Origin: Actinoplanes lobatus | GTDB lineage: Bacteria; Actinomycetota; Actinomycetes; Mycobacteriales; Micromonosporaceae | DNA length: 64,000 nucleotides | NCBI RefSeq assembly: GCF_014205215.1 | Contig: NZ_JACHNC010000001.1 | Location: 2,175,001 to 2,239,000 of the forward strand | Direction of reading: 5' to 3' | Shown here: piece after piece, positions 50,118 to 59,262 of the stretch | Layout of the letters: each line of letters opens with the position of its first letter | How positions within the stretch are numbered: position 1 is the stretch's first letter | Notes under the pieces: model-generated | Database searches by the model: none | The model's input: only the letters and a program-made list of their open reading frames with translations | What the model was told of the DNA's origin: nothing | Made by a program: the position numbers and the translations under genes

Positions 50118-52736
50118 TCAATCGCCGTCTTCGTCGTTTCCGTTTCCGGTGTTGTTGCCGCCGTTCGGGCCACCGTTGTTCCCACCCGGGCCGGCGGGGC
50201 CGCCGGTGATCTGGCACAGCGGGTTGTCCGGGAAGGTCTGGCAGAACTGGCTGTTCTGGTCGGTGGTGGGCACCTCGACCGGGGCGACACCGTTGGCGTA
50301 CTCGCTGTTCTCGTTACCGGTCGGGATGCGCTCGGGGAAGTCTTTCTCCTCCCACTTCATCGCCTCGGCCGTGGTCTCGATGAACTCTTCCCAGATGGCG
50401 GCCGGAGTGCCGGAGCCGAACATCGGGCCGCCGTCGGCCTCTTTCAGGGAGACACGGTTACCGGAGCCACCCACCCAGACGGTCGCGGCCAGCTGCGGGA
50501 TGCCACCGACGAACCAGGTGTCACCGTTCAGGTTCTGGCCGTTGACCTTGACTTCCCAGGTACCACTCTTGGCGACCGACTCACGGCCGCTGATCGTGTT
50601 GCCGGCGTGCTCGGGGATCTTGGACATGACGCCGAGCAGGTCGGACATCTTGTCGGCGGCGAAGACCCGGTTTCCGCTCTTGTCCGCGCTGTGGATGACC
50701 TTCTCGGCGCCGGTCTTGCCGTCACGCTGCTTGATCGTCTTGATGAAGTGCGCGTTGTGGTGCACACCCTCGTTCACGATGGTGGCGACACCCTCGGCGT
50801 GCTCCAGCGGAAGCACCCGGTACTGGCCGAACGCGACCTCGTTGTCGAAGTTGTTCTTCCACGTGGCGGCCTTGGTCTTGTCCAGGTCGATCTTGTCGCC
50901 GTCGTCGTTCCACATGGTGCTGACACCGGCGGCGTTCGCGGCCGCGATCACCTTGTCCTGGCCGATGCCTTCCGCGATCCAGTAGAACGGGAAGTTGTAC
51001 GACTTGACGGTCGCGGTCTCCAGGTCACAGTGCGTGATCTTGCCGCCACAGACACTGTTGTCGTCCGCACCGGCGTTGCTGATCTTGCCGCCGCCGACCT
51101 TCTCCTTGGTGCCGTCCCAGATCGTCTTGAAGGAGATGTCCTCCTTCAGGCCGGCCGCCAAGGTGTAGATCTTGAAGGTCGAGCCCGGGGACTGGCCACC
51201 GTTCGCCGGAACACCACTGCCGTCACCGGACATGTAGCCGGCGTAGTCGATGCCGTTCGGGTCGTCACCGCCGTAGTACCCGAGCACCTCGCCGTTCGTC
51301 GGGTCGATACCGATCACCGCGGCCTGGTACTTCCGCGAGCGCAGCGCGTACATCGGCGAGGTCTTGCTCAGCTTCGACCCGGCCTTCTCCGCCGCCGCCT
51401 GCACCTTCGGGTTGATCGTGGTGGTGATCGTGAAGCCGCCCTGCTTGAGCGCCTCCTCCGAGATGCCGAGCTGCTTCAGCTCGTACTGCACGTGCCGCAG
51501 AACCATGCCGACCGGCTTCTGATCGGGGCTCTTCTTGTTACTGGCCTTGGCGATCGGCTTGACCGCCGGGTACTTCCGGGCCTCGTACTCGGCCTTCGGG
51601 ATCCAGCCCATCTCGTACATGTTCCGCATGGTGTACTCCCAGCGGTCCATGGCGTCTTTTTTGTTGTAGTTGGGGTCGTAGCCCGCGTGCGTGTCGGTCG
51701 GGTAGGGCTGCTTGATGATCGAAGCGAGCACCGCCGCCTCGTACGCGTTGATCGCGTTCTTGGCGTTCGTCTTCACCGACTTGCCGAAGTAACCCTGAGC
51801 CGCCGCCTCGACGCCGTAACGTCCCTCACCGAGGTCGATGTAGTTCAGGTACATGCCCATGATCTCGGGCTTCTCGTACTCCGACTCGAGCTTCCGGGCG
51901 ATCACCGCCTCGCGCAGCTTGCGGCTGTAGCTGATCTCCTTCTCGTCAGCCACGTGCCGGGCGTACTGCTGGGTGATGGTCGAGGCGCCCTGCCGGTCGC
52001 CGCCGGTGAAGTTGTTCCACGCGGCGCGGGCGATGCCCTTCATGTCGATGCCGTTGTGCGTGTAGAAGTTCTTGTCCTCGGCGGCCGCGACAGCTTTCTG
52101 CATGACGTCGCTGATCTGCTGGTACGGCACGTTGATCCGGGGTTCGCCCTCTTTCGCGAGGACGTTCTTGCCGGTGGCGTCGTAGATGATGTTCATCTGC
52201 GCCTCCGCCTCCGGCGTGGGCAGCTTGACGTCGTCGAAGAAGTAGGTGCCACCGACGATGCCGACGCCGAGCATGATGACCAGCACGGCGGCGGCCGCGG
52301 TCAGGATGTTGGCGCGCCGGTACTTCTTGTCGGCCTTGCTACGGGGCCTCTTGCCGCCGGACCCACCGGAGCCGCCGGATCCACCACCGCCGCCGCCGGG
52401 AGGCCCACCGCCGCCCGGTGGCACGGAGGCGCGGCCACCGATGGACGCGCCGCCCACCGAGGCACGGCCGCCGACCGGGGCGGCGCCCACCGAGGCACGG
52501 CCGCCGACCGGGGCACGGCCGGGGGCGGAGCCGACGGATGCCCGGCCGGCACCGGCGGAGCCCACCGACGCCCGTCCCGGCTGACCGCCTACCGAGGCGG
52601 CACCGGATGGACGCCGGTAAGCGTCCGGGCCGGGCCTGGCCTCGTCGGCTGGCTGGTCGTCAGGCGTGGAAGCAGCGGACGGCCCGGGCACTCGTACCCG
52701 GGCTCGTGCGGACTGCGGATCGCCGTACGCGTTCAT
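50118..52736 (-). CDS. ponA: Class A penicillin-binding protein (transglycosylase/transpeptidase)
   Basis: An 872-residue bifunctional peptidoglycan synthase. A cytosolic tail of about 140 residues has repeated GRASVG units and a poly-Gly stretch. One membrane helix follows (ANILTAAAAVLVIMLGVGIV), then the GT51 domain (AAAEDKNFYTHNGID with the catalytic Glu, and GASTITQQYARH) and the transpeptidase domain. The serine motif is SPGSTFK, the second motif is SYN (KSYNFPFY) and the third is KSG (AKSGTWE) in place of the more common KTG. The C-terminal tail is Asn/Gly-rich. It lies in the conserved order DUF5318-ponA-GT87. Confidence 0.95.
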   Translation of the reverse strand: MNAYGDPQSARARVRVPGPSAASTPDDQPADEARPGPDAYRRPSGAASVGGQPGRASVGSAGAGRASVGSAPGRAPVGGRASVGAAPVGGRASVGGASIGGRASVPPGGGGPPGGGGGGSGGSGGSGGKRPRSKADKKYRRANILTAAAAVLVIMLGVGIVGGTYFFDDVKLPTPEAEAQMNIIYDATGKNVLAKEGEPRINVPYQQISDVMQKAVAAAEDKNFYTHNGIDMKGIARAAWNNFTGGDRQGASTITQQYARHVADEKEISYSRKLREAVIARKLESEYEKPEIMGMYLNYIDLGEGRYGVEAAAQGYFGKSVKTNAKNAINAYEAAVLASIIKQPYPTDTHAGYDPNYNKKDAMDRWEYTMRNMYEMGWIPKAEYEARKYPAVKPIAKASNKKSPDQKPVGMVLRHVQYELKQLGISEEALKQGGFTITTTINPKVQAAAEKAGSKLSKTSPMYALRSRKYQAAVIGIDPTNGEVLGYYGGDDPNGIDYAGYMSGDGSGVPANGGQSPGSTFKIYTLAAGLKEDISFKTIWDGTKEKVGGGKISNAGADDNSVCGGKITHCDLETATVKSYNFPFYWIAEGIGQDKVIAAANAAGVSTMWNDDGDKIDLDKTKAATWKNNFDNEVAFGQYRVLPLEHAEGVATIVNEGVHHNAHFIKTIKQRDGKTGAEKVIHSADKSGNRVFAADKMSDLLGVMSKIPEHAGNTISGRESVAKSGTWEVKVNGQNLNGDTWFVGGIPQLAATVWVGGSGNRVSLKEADGGPMFGSGTPAAIWEEFIETTAEAMKWEEKDFPERIPTGNENSEYANGVAPVEVPTTDQNSQFCQTFPDNPLCQITGGPAGPGGNNGGPNGGNNTGNGNDEDGD

Positions 52737-52908
52737 TCCCTCACACCTACCGGTCGCGGGGGCGCGGTCGGGAGGCCCGGACGAGCCGTCCCCACACTGC
52801 GCCTCGAGCGGGCGTTATGGGCTGCGGTCCCGGCAGCCCCCTTGTCATGTGCCTGCGCGGACCGTACGCCGGTCCCAAACCCGTACACGTTAACCAGTTC
52901 GGTCCGGT

Positions 52909-53376
52909 TCATCTCCGGACCTCCCCGTTGTGTGACGAGTCACCTGTCCGGTGGGATCCCCCACCACCGGACGAGACCATAGCGCCGGAGTGCAACGTCT
53001 CCTCAGCGGCGAGGCCGTCGCGACCGAGCACGAACCTCTCGACCAGGTGATTCCACGCACAAGCGCGGCACACCTCCACGACGAAGACCTGAAACTCACG
53101 CAGCGTCATCGCCATGACGGGCAGTTCGGCCAGTTTGCGGGCCTGCCCGGCGGACTGCTTGAGCTCGTCGCCATAGACGTAGTGCACGAGCGTCAGGTTT
53201 TCCCGGCGGCAGATCGGGCAACGCTCGTCGATGGGCTCACCATGGTACGTAGCCGCGTTTCTCAAGTAAGGAGACGCATCGCAGACTTCGAGCGTGCCGA
53301 TTCGGCCGCTCCGTACGTCACGCAGGACTGCTCGCTTCTGTAGCGAGTAGTCGACGACCTGCCGCTGCGTGCGCAT
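52909..53376 (-). CDS. DUF5318 family protein (Rv0049-like)
   Basis: A 155-residue protein starting MRTQRQVVDYSLQKRAVLRDVRSG. It has two CxxC pairs (RCPICRRENL and VCRACAWNHL) that probably form one zinc site. The core EVCDASPYLRNAATYHGEP is conserved in actinobacteria. It sits just upstream of ponA on the same strand, matching Rv0049-ponA1 in Mycobacterium, so a role tied to cell-wall growth is plausible but unproven. The Ser/Gly/His-rich C-terminal tail (about 130-155) is variable. Confidence 0.85.
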   Translation of the reverse strand: MRTQRQVVDYSLQKRAVLRDVRSGRIGTLEVCDASPYLRNAATYHGEPIDERCPICRRENLTLVHYVYGDELKQSAGQARKLAELPVMAMTLREFQVFVVEVCRACAWNHLVERFVLGRDGLAAEETLHSGAMVSSGGGGSHRTGDSSHNGEVRR

Positions 53377-53489
53377 GGCGAAGAGAGTACGCGGTCGTCG
53401 CTTTCCCGGCGAACGCCATCACGCTGCGTGGCGCGGCGACTGCACACGATGCCCGAGTTGCGCCCTCGCCCGTCCCGATCTACGGTGAC

Positions 53490-53510
53490 GATGTATCGGG
53501 CCGATACATC
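53490..53510. promoter_or_regulatory. Perfect palindrome, probable PadR operator
   Basis: GATGTATCGG at 53490-53499 and CCGATACATC at 53501-53510 are perfect 10-base arms about a single G, 25 bases before the padR start. The ATGT...ACAT ends match the known PadR-family operator pattern, so autoregulation of padR-ino1 is likely. Confidence 0.7.
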
Positions 53511-53535
53511 GGAGCACACTTGTGAGGAGGGGCCA

Positions 53536-54162
53536 ATGCTGGACATGGCGATCCTCGGCCTCTTGCAGGAGGCTCCGATGCATGGGTACGAGCTCCGCAA
53601 GGAACTCGCCACCAAGCTCGGCACACTCCGCGCCGCGATCAGTTACGGCACTCTTTACCCCACGTTGAAGCGGCTGAAGCTCGCCGGCTGGATCGGTGAG
53701 GCAGAGGCCAACAACGACATCATCCCCCCGATGACCAGCAAGCGGGGGCGGGTTGTCTACAAGATCACGGCCGAGGGCAAGGAGCATTTCGCCGATCTCC
53801 TCACCCAGGCCGGCCCGGAGACGTACGACGACGCGGGTTTCGGGGTCCACTTCACCTTCTTCTCCAGGACCGATCGCGCCACCCGGCTGCGCATCCTGGA
53901 GGGCCGCCGGCGCCGCATCGAGGAGCGCCGCGAGGGGCTGCGCGAGGTGCTCGCCCGCGCCGCCGACCGCCTCGACGCGTACACGCTCGAGTTGCAGCGG
54001 CACGGGCTGGACGCGTGCGAGCGCGAGGTCCGCTGGCTGGAGGAGCTGATCACCAACGAGCGCTCCGGCCGTACCCCCGCTTTTCGAAATCGTGCCGGTC
54101 TCGCCGGCGCTCTCAACCCCGATCCCCCGGAAACACCGAGTCCGCAACCGGACCGGCCGTGA
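53536..54162 (+). CDS. PadR family transcriptional regulator (Rv0047c-like)
   Basis: A 208-residue regulator. The winged helix is residues 1-85 ([50 protein letters not shown]). A long C-terminal coiled-coil dimerisation region of the PadR/Vir type follows (about 105-185). GAGGAGGGG lies before ATG 53536, which decides the start over the longer frame. It precedes ino1 by 23 bases and is probably co-transcribed with it, as in Mycobacterium and Streptomyces. The effector is unknown; inositol status is a reasonable guess. Confidence 0.92.
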   Translation: MLDMAILGLLQEAPMHGYELRKELATKLGTLRAAISYGTLYPTLKRLKLAGWIGEAEANNDIIPPMTSKRGRVVYKITAEGKEHFADLLTQAGPETYDDAGFGVHFTFFSRTDRATRLRILEGRRRRIEERREGLREVLARAADRLDAYTLELQRHGLDACEREVRWLEELITNERSGRTPAFRNRAGLAGALNPDPPETPSPQPDRP

Positions 54163-54185
54163 TGAACAACAAGGAGGCAAACGCG

Positions 54186-55265
54186 ATGGGTTCCGTCCGC
54201 GTCGCCATCGTCGGTGTGGGTAACTGCGCCTCGTCCCTCGTGCAGGGCGTGGAGTACTACAAGAACGCCGACCCCAACGACCGCGTCCCGGGTCTCATGC
54301 ACGTGACCTTCGGCGACTATCACGTATCGGACGTGAAGTTCGTCGCGGCGTTCGATGTGGACGCCAAGAAGGTCGGCATGGACCTCAGCGAGGCGATCGT
54401 CGCCAGCGAGAACAACACCATCAAGCTGACCGACGTGCCGCCGAGCGGCGTGTCCGTTCAGCGTGGTCCGACCTTCGACGGTCTCGGCACCTACTACCGC
54501 GAGATCATCGAGGAGTCCTCGGCCGAGCCGGTCGACGTCGTGCAGGCGCTGCGCGACGCCGAGGTCGACGTCGTCGTCTCCTACCTGCCGGTGGGCTCCG
54601 AGGAGGCCGACAAGTTCTACGCGCAGGCCGCGATCGACGCCGGTTGCGCGTTCGTGAACGCTCTGCCCGTCTTCATCGCCTCCGACCCGGTCTGGGCGAA
54701 GAAGTTCGAGGACGCGGGCCTGCCGATCGTCGGTGACGACATCAAGAGCCAGGTCGGCGCCACCATCGTGCACCGCGCGCTGGCGAAGCTGTTCGAAGAC
54801 CGCGGCGTCGAGCTGCTGCGCACGTACCAGCTCAACTTCGGCGGCAACATGGACTTCATGAACATGCTGGAGCGCAACCGCCTGGTCTCGAAGAAGATCT
54901 CGAAGACCCAGTCGGTGACCTCGCAGATCCCGCACGAGATGTCGAAGAGCGACGTGCACATCGGCCCGTCCGACCACGTGCCGTGGCTCGACGACCGGAA
55001 GTGGGCCTACATCCGCCTGGAGGGCCGCTCCTTCGGTGACACCCCGCTGAACGCCGAGCTCAAGCTCGAGGTGTGGGACTCGCCGAACTCGGCCGGTGTG
55101 ATCATCGACGCGGTCCGCGCTGCGAAGATCGCCAAGGACCGCGGCGTCGGTGGCCCGATCCTCTCGGCGTCCTCCTACTTCATGAAGTCCCCGCCGGTGC
55201 AGTACAGCGACCACGACGCCCACGCGGCCGTCGAGGCCTTCATCAAGGGCGACATCGAGCGCTGA
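54186..55265 (+). CDS. ino1: Inositol-3-phosphate synthase
   Basis: A 359-residue NAD-dependent enzyme that converts glucose 6-phosphate to inositol 3-phosphate, the first step to mycothiol and phosphatidylinositol. The nucleotide-binding loop is [15 protein letters not shown]. Catalytic-region motifs are [27 protein letters not shown] and SKSD-type [16 protein letters not shown]. Length and motifs fit the short actinobacterial form. AAGGAGG at 54170-54176 is a strong ribosome site. A perfect terminator follows at 55301. Confidence 0.96.
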   Translation: MGSVRVAIVGVGNCASSLVQGVEYYKNADPNDRVPGLMHVTFGDYHVSDVKFVAAFDVDAKKVGMDLSEAIVASENNTIKLTDVPPSGVSVQRGPTFDGLGTYYREIIEESSAEPVDVVQALRDAEVDVVVSYLPVGSEEADKFYAQAAIDAGCAFVNALPVFIASDPVWAKKFEDAGLPIVGDDIKSQVGATIVHRALAKLFEDRGVELLRTYQLNFGGNMDFMNMLERNRLVSKKISKTQSVTSQIPHEMSKSDVHIGPSDHVPWLDDRKWAYIRLEGRSFGDTPLNAELKLEVWDSPNSAGVIIDAVRAAKIAKDRGVGGPILSASSYFMKSPPVQYSDHDAHAAVEAFIKGDIER

Positions 55266-55300
55266 AAAGCATCACCTGAGCGAAGCGCAAGCTGAGCGGC

Positions 55301-55331
55301 AAAGGCCGGCCCACGTCGTGGGCCGGCCTTT
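55301..55331 (+). terminator. Terminator of padR-ino1
   Basis: A perfect 14-base stem (AAAGGCCGGCCCAC at 55301-55314, complement at 55318-55331) with loop GTC, ending in TTT. It lies between the convergent stops of ino1 and ogt and may serve both. Confidence 0.8.
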
Positions 55332-55355
55332 CGCACATCCCGATCCGGTACGGCG

Positions 55356-55811
55356 TCAGCTCCAAGCCTTCTGCAGCGCGACCCGGGCCTCGATCTCGAG
55401 CAGGATCCGTTTGCGGTCGAGGCCGCCGCCGAAGCCGACCATCTTGCCGCCGGCGCCGACCACCCGGTGGCAGGGGACGATCACCGGGATCGGATTGCGG
55501 TTGCAGGCCGTGCCGACCGCGCGGGCCGCACCCGGATCGCCCAGCGCCGTGGCGATCGCCCCATAGGTGATCATCTCGCCGTAGGGGATCTTCGCGATCT
55601 CGCCCCAGACGGCCCGCTCGAACTCCGACCCGCCGCGCAACTCGAACGGCACGGTGAAGTCGGTGAGCGCGCCGGAGAAATAGTCCCGCAGCTGCTCGAC
55701 CGCCGGATGCTCCGTGGACGGCCCCGGCCGGGCGGCGAAACGCACACCCACCACGGCCGGGCCGTCGACGGTCACACCGAGCGGGCCGATCGGCGTCTCG
55801 ATGACGAACAT
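55356..55811 (-). CDS. ogt: Methylated-DNA-protein-cysteine methyltransferase
   Basis: A 151-residue suicide repair protein that removes O6-alkyl groups from guanine. The active-site cysteine is in VIVPCHRVVG. The preceding helix-turn-helix (YGEMITYGAIATALGDPGAARAVGTACNRNP) and the N-terminal domain (MFVIETPIGPLGVTVDG) are standard. ATG 55811 gives the family start; the longer frame reads into the next gene. It lies 31 bases downstream of a secreted-protein gene on the same strand. Confidence 0.94.
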   Translation of the reverse strand: MFVIETPIGPLGVTVDGPAVVGVRFAARPGPSTEHPAVEQLRDYFSGALTDFTVPFELRGGSEFERAVWGEIAKIPYGEMITYGAIATALGDPGAARAVGTACNRNPIPVIVPCHRVVGAGGKMVGFGGGLDRKRILLEIEARVALQKAWS

Positions 55812-55842
55812 GCCCCCAAGTCTGCCCCGGGGGTACGACAGG

Positions 55843-56583
55843 TTACTTGACCTTGACGCCGTCGACGGCCGTCGCGGCGTTGCGAGCGGCGCCACCGGCG
55901 TAGACGACCTGCCACACGCCGGTCTTGGTGGCGGTGAACTTCTTGCTGTAGACGCCCTTGCCGTTGGTGGTGGCGGTGCCCTTGTAGGTGAAGGTGGTAG
56001 CGCCGGCCGGCTTGAAGTAGACCTTGACCTTGGCGCCGCCGAGCACCTTGCCGTTGACCTTGAGGACGCCCTTGGCGGTCAGCTTCTTGCCCTTGACGAC
56101 CGGCTCGGGAGCGGCGTTCAGGGTCAGCTTGGAGGGCCGCTTCAGGTAGATGCTCTTGCTCACGAGGTTGGTGAGCTCGGGCTCGTCGTCGCCCGCCGCC
56201 AACTGGGCGCCGTAGACCTCGATGGTCCAGCGGCCGGCCGTGTCCTTGCCGCACATCTTGAACGTGCCCTTGTAGGTGGCCGTCGAGCCGACCTGCGCGA
56301 ACTGGCCGCCCTTGACGGTCTTGCCGCCCGGGGCGTTGATGTCGGCGCCCACGCCGGCGATCTCGTAACCGGCGGTCGGGATCGGCTCGCTGGTGACGGC
56401 GGTGATGGTGAAACTCTGGCAGCCGGCCTTGGAGCCGAGCACGAAGACGCTCTTGCTGACCGCGACCGACTTGACGGTGATGTCGAGGGTGGCGGCCTGC
56501 GCGGGTGACGCGACGGCCATCAGACCCGCGGTGGGGACGACGGCCAGCAGGGCGGCGAAGGCGCGGGAGCGTACGGAAGTCAT
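55843..56583 (-). CDS. Secreted Ig-like repeat protein
   Basis: A 246-residue protein with a Sec signal peptide (MTSVRSRAFAALLAVVPTAG, cleavage expected after PAQA). Two beta-sandwich regions follow. The second (KLTLNAAPEPVVKGKKLTAKG to YSKKFTATKTGVWQVVYAGG) resembles bacterial Ig-like or carboxypeptidase-regulatory-like domains with a GKxLTAKG start. Two cysteines (AGCQSF, KMCGKD) sit in the first domain. No catalytic motif is seen. Cell-surface or extracellular binding is a guess. Confidence 0.72.
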   Translation of the reverse strand: MTSVRSRAFAALLAVVPTAGLMAVASPAQAATLDITVKSVAVSKSVFVLGSKAGCQSFTITAVTSEPIPTAGYEIAGVGADINAPGGKTVKGGQFAQVGSTATYKGTFKMCGKDTAGRWTIEVYGAQLAAGDDEPELTNLVSKSIYLKRPSKLTLNAAPEPVVKGKKLTAKGVLKVNGKVLGGAKVKVYFKPAGATTFTYKGTATTNGKGVYSKKFTATKTGVWQVVYAGGAARNAATAVDGVKVK

Positions 56584-56724
56584 GTTTTGTCCCTGGGGTT
56601 CGGAGGGGCCGTTCAGGGGGATGATCACTGCAGTTTAGAACGCTACCGTTTCGACGCAACCCGGTTTCCACAGGACATGCAAAGATTCCGATCCTTCCCG
56701 CGTCTGTCCTGGTGGAGGTGACCG

Positions 56725-56784
56725 GTGAAGCAGTCACTGGAAGACGAGTTCACCGGCCGGGACCTGAGCATCGGCGTGCCGTAG
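56725..56784 (+). CDS. Putative 19-residue small protein
   Basis: GGAGG at 56714-56718 lies 6 bases before a GTG that opens a 20-codon frame (MKQSLEDEFTGRDLSIGVP). The frame ends one base before the convergent cca stop. The ribosome site is as good as any in the window. There is no known homologue that I can name. It could be a true small protein or a remnant of a longer gene. Confidence 0.35.
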   Translation: MKQSLEDEFTGRDLSIGVP

Positions 56785-56785
56785 G

Positions 56786-58216
56786 TCAGGAGATGTGGCC
56801 CTGCTCCCGGGCCCACTTGAAGAGCTCCGCCTCGGCTTCGTCCCGGTCGAGCGGCCCGTGGTCGAGACGGAGCTCCTTCAGGAAGCGCCACGCCTGACCC
56901 ACGATCGGGCCCGGCGGCACGCCGAGCAGCTCCATGATCGCGTTGCCGTCCAGGTCGGGGCGGACCTTGGCGAGGTCCTCCTCGGCCGCGATCCGGTCGA
57001 TCCGCACCTCCAGCGCGTCGTAGTCCGCGGCCAGCTGGGCGGCCTTGCGCCGGTTTCGGGTGGTGACGTCGGAACGGGTCAGCTTGTGCAGCCGGGACAG
57101 CAGCGGGCCGGCGTCGGTCACATACCGCCGGACGGCCGAGTCGGTCCACTCGCCCCGCCCGTACCCGTAGAAACGAAGGTGGAGGGCGACCAGCCCGACC
57201 ACCTCGCCGGTCACGTCCTTGGGGTATTTCATGGCTTTCATCCGCTGCTTGGTGAGCCGCGCGCCGACCACCTCGTGGTGGTGGAAGCTGACCCGGCCGT
57301 CGCGCCCGACCGCCTTGGTGGCGGGCTTGCCGATGTCGTGCATGAGCGCGGCCATCCGGAGCACGAAGTCCGGGCTCTCGTCGCCTTCGAGCCGCATCGC
57401 GTTGCTCACCACGATCAGCGTGTGCTCGTAGACGTCCTTGTGCTGTGCGTGCTCGTCGATCTCCAGTTTCAGGCCGGAGATCTCGGGCAGGAAGCGGTCG
57501 GCCAGCCCGGTGTCGACGAGCAGCCGCAGCCCGGCGAGCGGGTCGGCGCTGGACATCAGCTTGGTGAACTCGTCCCGGATCCGTTCCGCGGTGATCCGGT
57601 CGAGATCAGTGGCCATGTCCGACATGGTGGTCACCACCGCCGGGTCCACCGTGAACCGGAGCTTCGCCGCGAACCGCGCCGCCCGCAGCATCCGGAGTGG
57701 ATCGTCGCCGAACGAGACCTGCGGCGCCGCCGGCGTACGGATCACCCGCGCCGCGAGGTCCCGCAGCCCACCGAACGGGTCGGTGAACTCGTGCCCCGGC
57801 ACCGACACGGCCATCGCGTTGATCGTGAAGTCACGCCGCGACAGATCGTCCAGCAGCGACGTCCCGTAGGACACCACCGGATTGCGCGTCACCCCGTCGT
57901 AGGCCTCGGCCCGGAACGTGGTGATCTCGATCCGCAGCCCGTTCTTCTGGATGCCGATCGTGCCGAACTCGCGCCCGGTCTCCCAGATCGCGTCGGCCCA
58001 CCCGTTCACCACGGTGAGGGTCTGCTCGGGATGGGCGTCGGTGCAGAAATCGAGGTCGTCGCCGAGGCTGCCGAGCAGCGCGTCGCGGACCGAACCGCCG
58101 ACCAGATGCAGCTCGTGACCTGCGGCGGCGAACCGCCGCCCGAGCTCGTCGGCGACGGGGGACACGCGGAGCAGCTCGGCTACCGCTTTCTGCTGGGCGG
58201 AATTCAGAACAGACAT
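56786..58216 (-). CDS. cca: CCA-adding tRNA nucleotidyltransferase
   Basis: A 476-residue enzyme that builds or repairs the 3' CCA of tRNAs. Signatures are the nucleotidyltransferase core VGGSVRDALLG with DLDFCTDAHPEQ (D-x-D), RRDFTINAMAV, the RNA-binding DPLRMLRAARFAAKLRF, and a C-terminal HD domain (LMHDIGKPATK, HHHEVVGARL). The HD part suggests additional phosphohydrolase activity, as in E. coli. It keeps the position of pcnA next to murJ and sigM in actinobacteria. A murJ-flanking gene is divergent. Confidence 0.95.
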   Translation of the reverse strand: MSVLNSAQQKAVAELLRVSPVADELGRRFAAAGHELHLVGGSVRDALLGSLGDDLDFCTDAHPEQTLTVVNGWADAIWETGREFGTIGIQKNGLRIEITTFRAEAYDGVTRNPVVSYGTSLLDDLSRRDFTINAMAVSVPGHEFTDPFGGLRDLAARVIRTPAAPQVSFGDDPLRMLRAARFAAKLRFTVDPAVVTTMSDMATDLDRITAERIRDEFTKLMSSADPLAGLRLLVDTGLADRFLPEISGLKLEIDEHAQHKDVYEHTLIVVSNAMRLEGDESPDFVLRMAALMHDIGKPATKAVGRDGRVSFHHHEVVGARLTKQRMKAMKYPKDVTGEVVGLVALHLRFYGYGRGEWTDSAVRRYVTDAGPLLSRLHKLTRSDVTTRNRRKAAQLAADYDALEVRIDRIAAEEDLAKVRPDLDGNAIMELLGVPPGPIVGQAWRFLKELRLDHGPLDRDEAEAELFKWAREQGHIS

Positions 58217-58319
58217 GGGGGTACCAGGGTATCTGCCCGGAGGTCCGCTTCAGGGTGGTGGGTGGGGCGGTTGGATGGCGGCCGTGGCCGTGGGGAGTGT
58301 CGCCGGGCAGGATGACAGG

Positions 58320-59213
58320 ATGCCCGTTTCCGAGGCGCTGCGACGCCTGGCCGTGACACCTGCCTTCTGGACGGGTGAGCCGTTCGACACCGAGGGTCTG
58401 CCCGCCGAGGTGCACCTCTCGTTCCCGGTGGTGGGCGGCTACGCGCTGGTGCTCGACATCGAGCTGCCCTCCGGCGACCGCGCGCTCGGGCTGCGCCGGC
58501 CGTCGGCCAGCGAGCCGGTGCAACTGGGCTGGGCGCCGCCGTCGGGTCCGTACCCGGCGGCTCTGCGCTGGTGGGAGCTGGAGCGCTTCGCCCGGGTGAT
58601 CGCCCTGTCCGACCCGCTGCTGCCGCATCCTGGCCTGGTGGTGGCCTTGCTGTCGCCGTTCGCGCCGGCCGCCGACGGCGACGATCCGGCGGAGATCGCG
58701 GCGGTGCGCGAGGCCGCGTACCGGTCGCTGCACCGGGAGATCCCCTTCGACGAGCAACTGGCGGCCCTGACAGGCGGTCCGGAGCAGGCCCCGCTGCCGC
58801 TCTTCACGAGCGAGCGCTGGTGGCCGATGCCGCGGGTGCCGTCGCCGCAGGTCCTGGACGAGGCCGCGATCGCGTCCCTGAGCACCCCGGCCCAGGCGCG
58901 GCTCCAGGTCCGTGCCGGGCATCGCTTCCCGCACGAGGACCTTTCCGATCTGGTACGCCACGCGAGCGCTCTGCTGACCGAGTTGCCGAATCAGGACTGG
59001 TACGCCGCGACGCGCTCGCTGGCCGGGCGGATCGTCGGCTCGGGCGACCTGACGGCGGTGCCGGACCTGCTCGGCGCGCTGACCGGGGCGGGCTGCGACC
59101 ACCCGACCGTGCTCGATGCGTTGAGTGAGCCTCTCGTTCCGCTGGAGGCGTGCTGGGTGGTGGAGACCTTGGCCGGGGCCGAGCCCGGCACCCTCCTCCG
59201 TCACCACGTGTGA
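58320..59213 (+). CDS. Conserved hypothetical protein between cca and murJ
   Basis: A 297-residue soluble protein starting MPVSEALRRLAVTPAFWTGEP. The N-terminal half is strand-rich and has GGYALVLDIELPSGDRALGL and PAALRWWELERFARVIAL. The C-terminal third is helical, with an HEAT-like feel (LPNQDWYAATRSLAGRIVGS, DLLGALTGAGCDHPTVLDAL). I do not recognise a family. ATG 58320 follows GACAGG. Its end lies 49 bases before murJ on the same strand, so it may be the first gene of the murJ-pseudokinase-sigM transcript. Confidence 0.7.
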   Translation: MPVSEALRRLAVTPAFWTGEPFDTEGLPAEVHLSFPVVGGYALVLDIELPSGDRALGLRRPSASEPVQLGWAPPSGPYPAALRWWELERFARVIALSDPLLPHPGLVVALLSPFAPAADGDDPAEIAAVREAAYRSLHREIPFDEQLAALTGGPEQAPLPLFTSERWWPMPRVPSPQVLDEAAIASLSTPAQARLQVRAGHRFPHEDLSDLVRHASALLTELPNQDWYAATRSLAGRIVGSGDLTAVPDLLGALTGAGCDHPTVLDALSEPLVPLEACWVVETLAGAEPGTLLRHHV

Positions 59214-59262
59214 TGTCTGCCTTTATGGTGGCTCCATCATCGGTAGGGCTCGGGAGGCTCGG

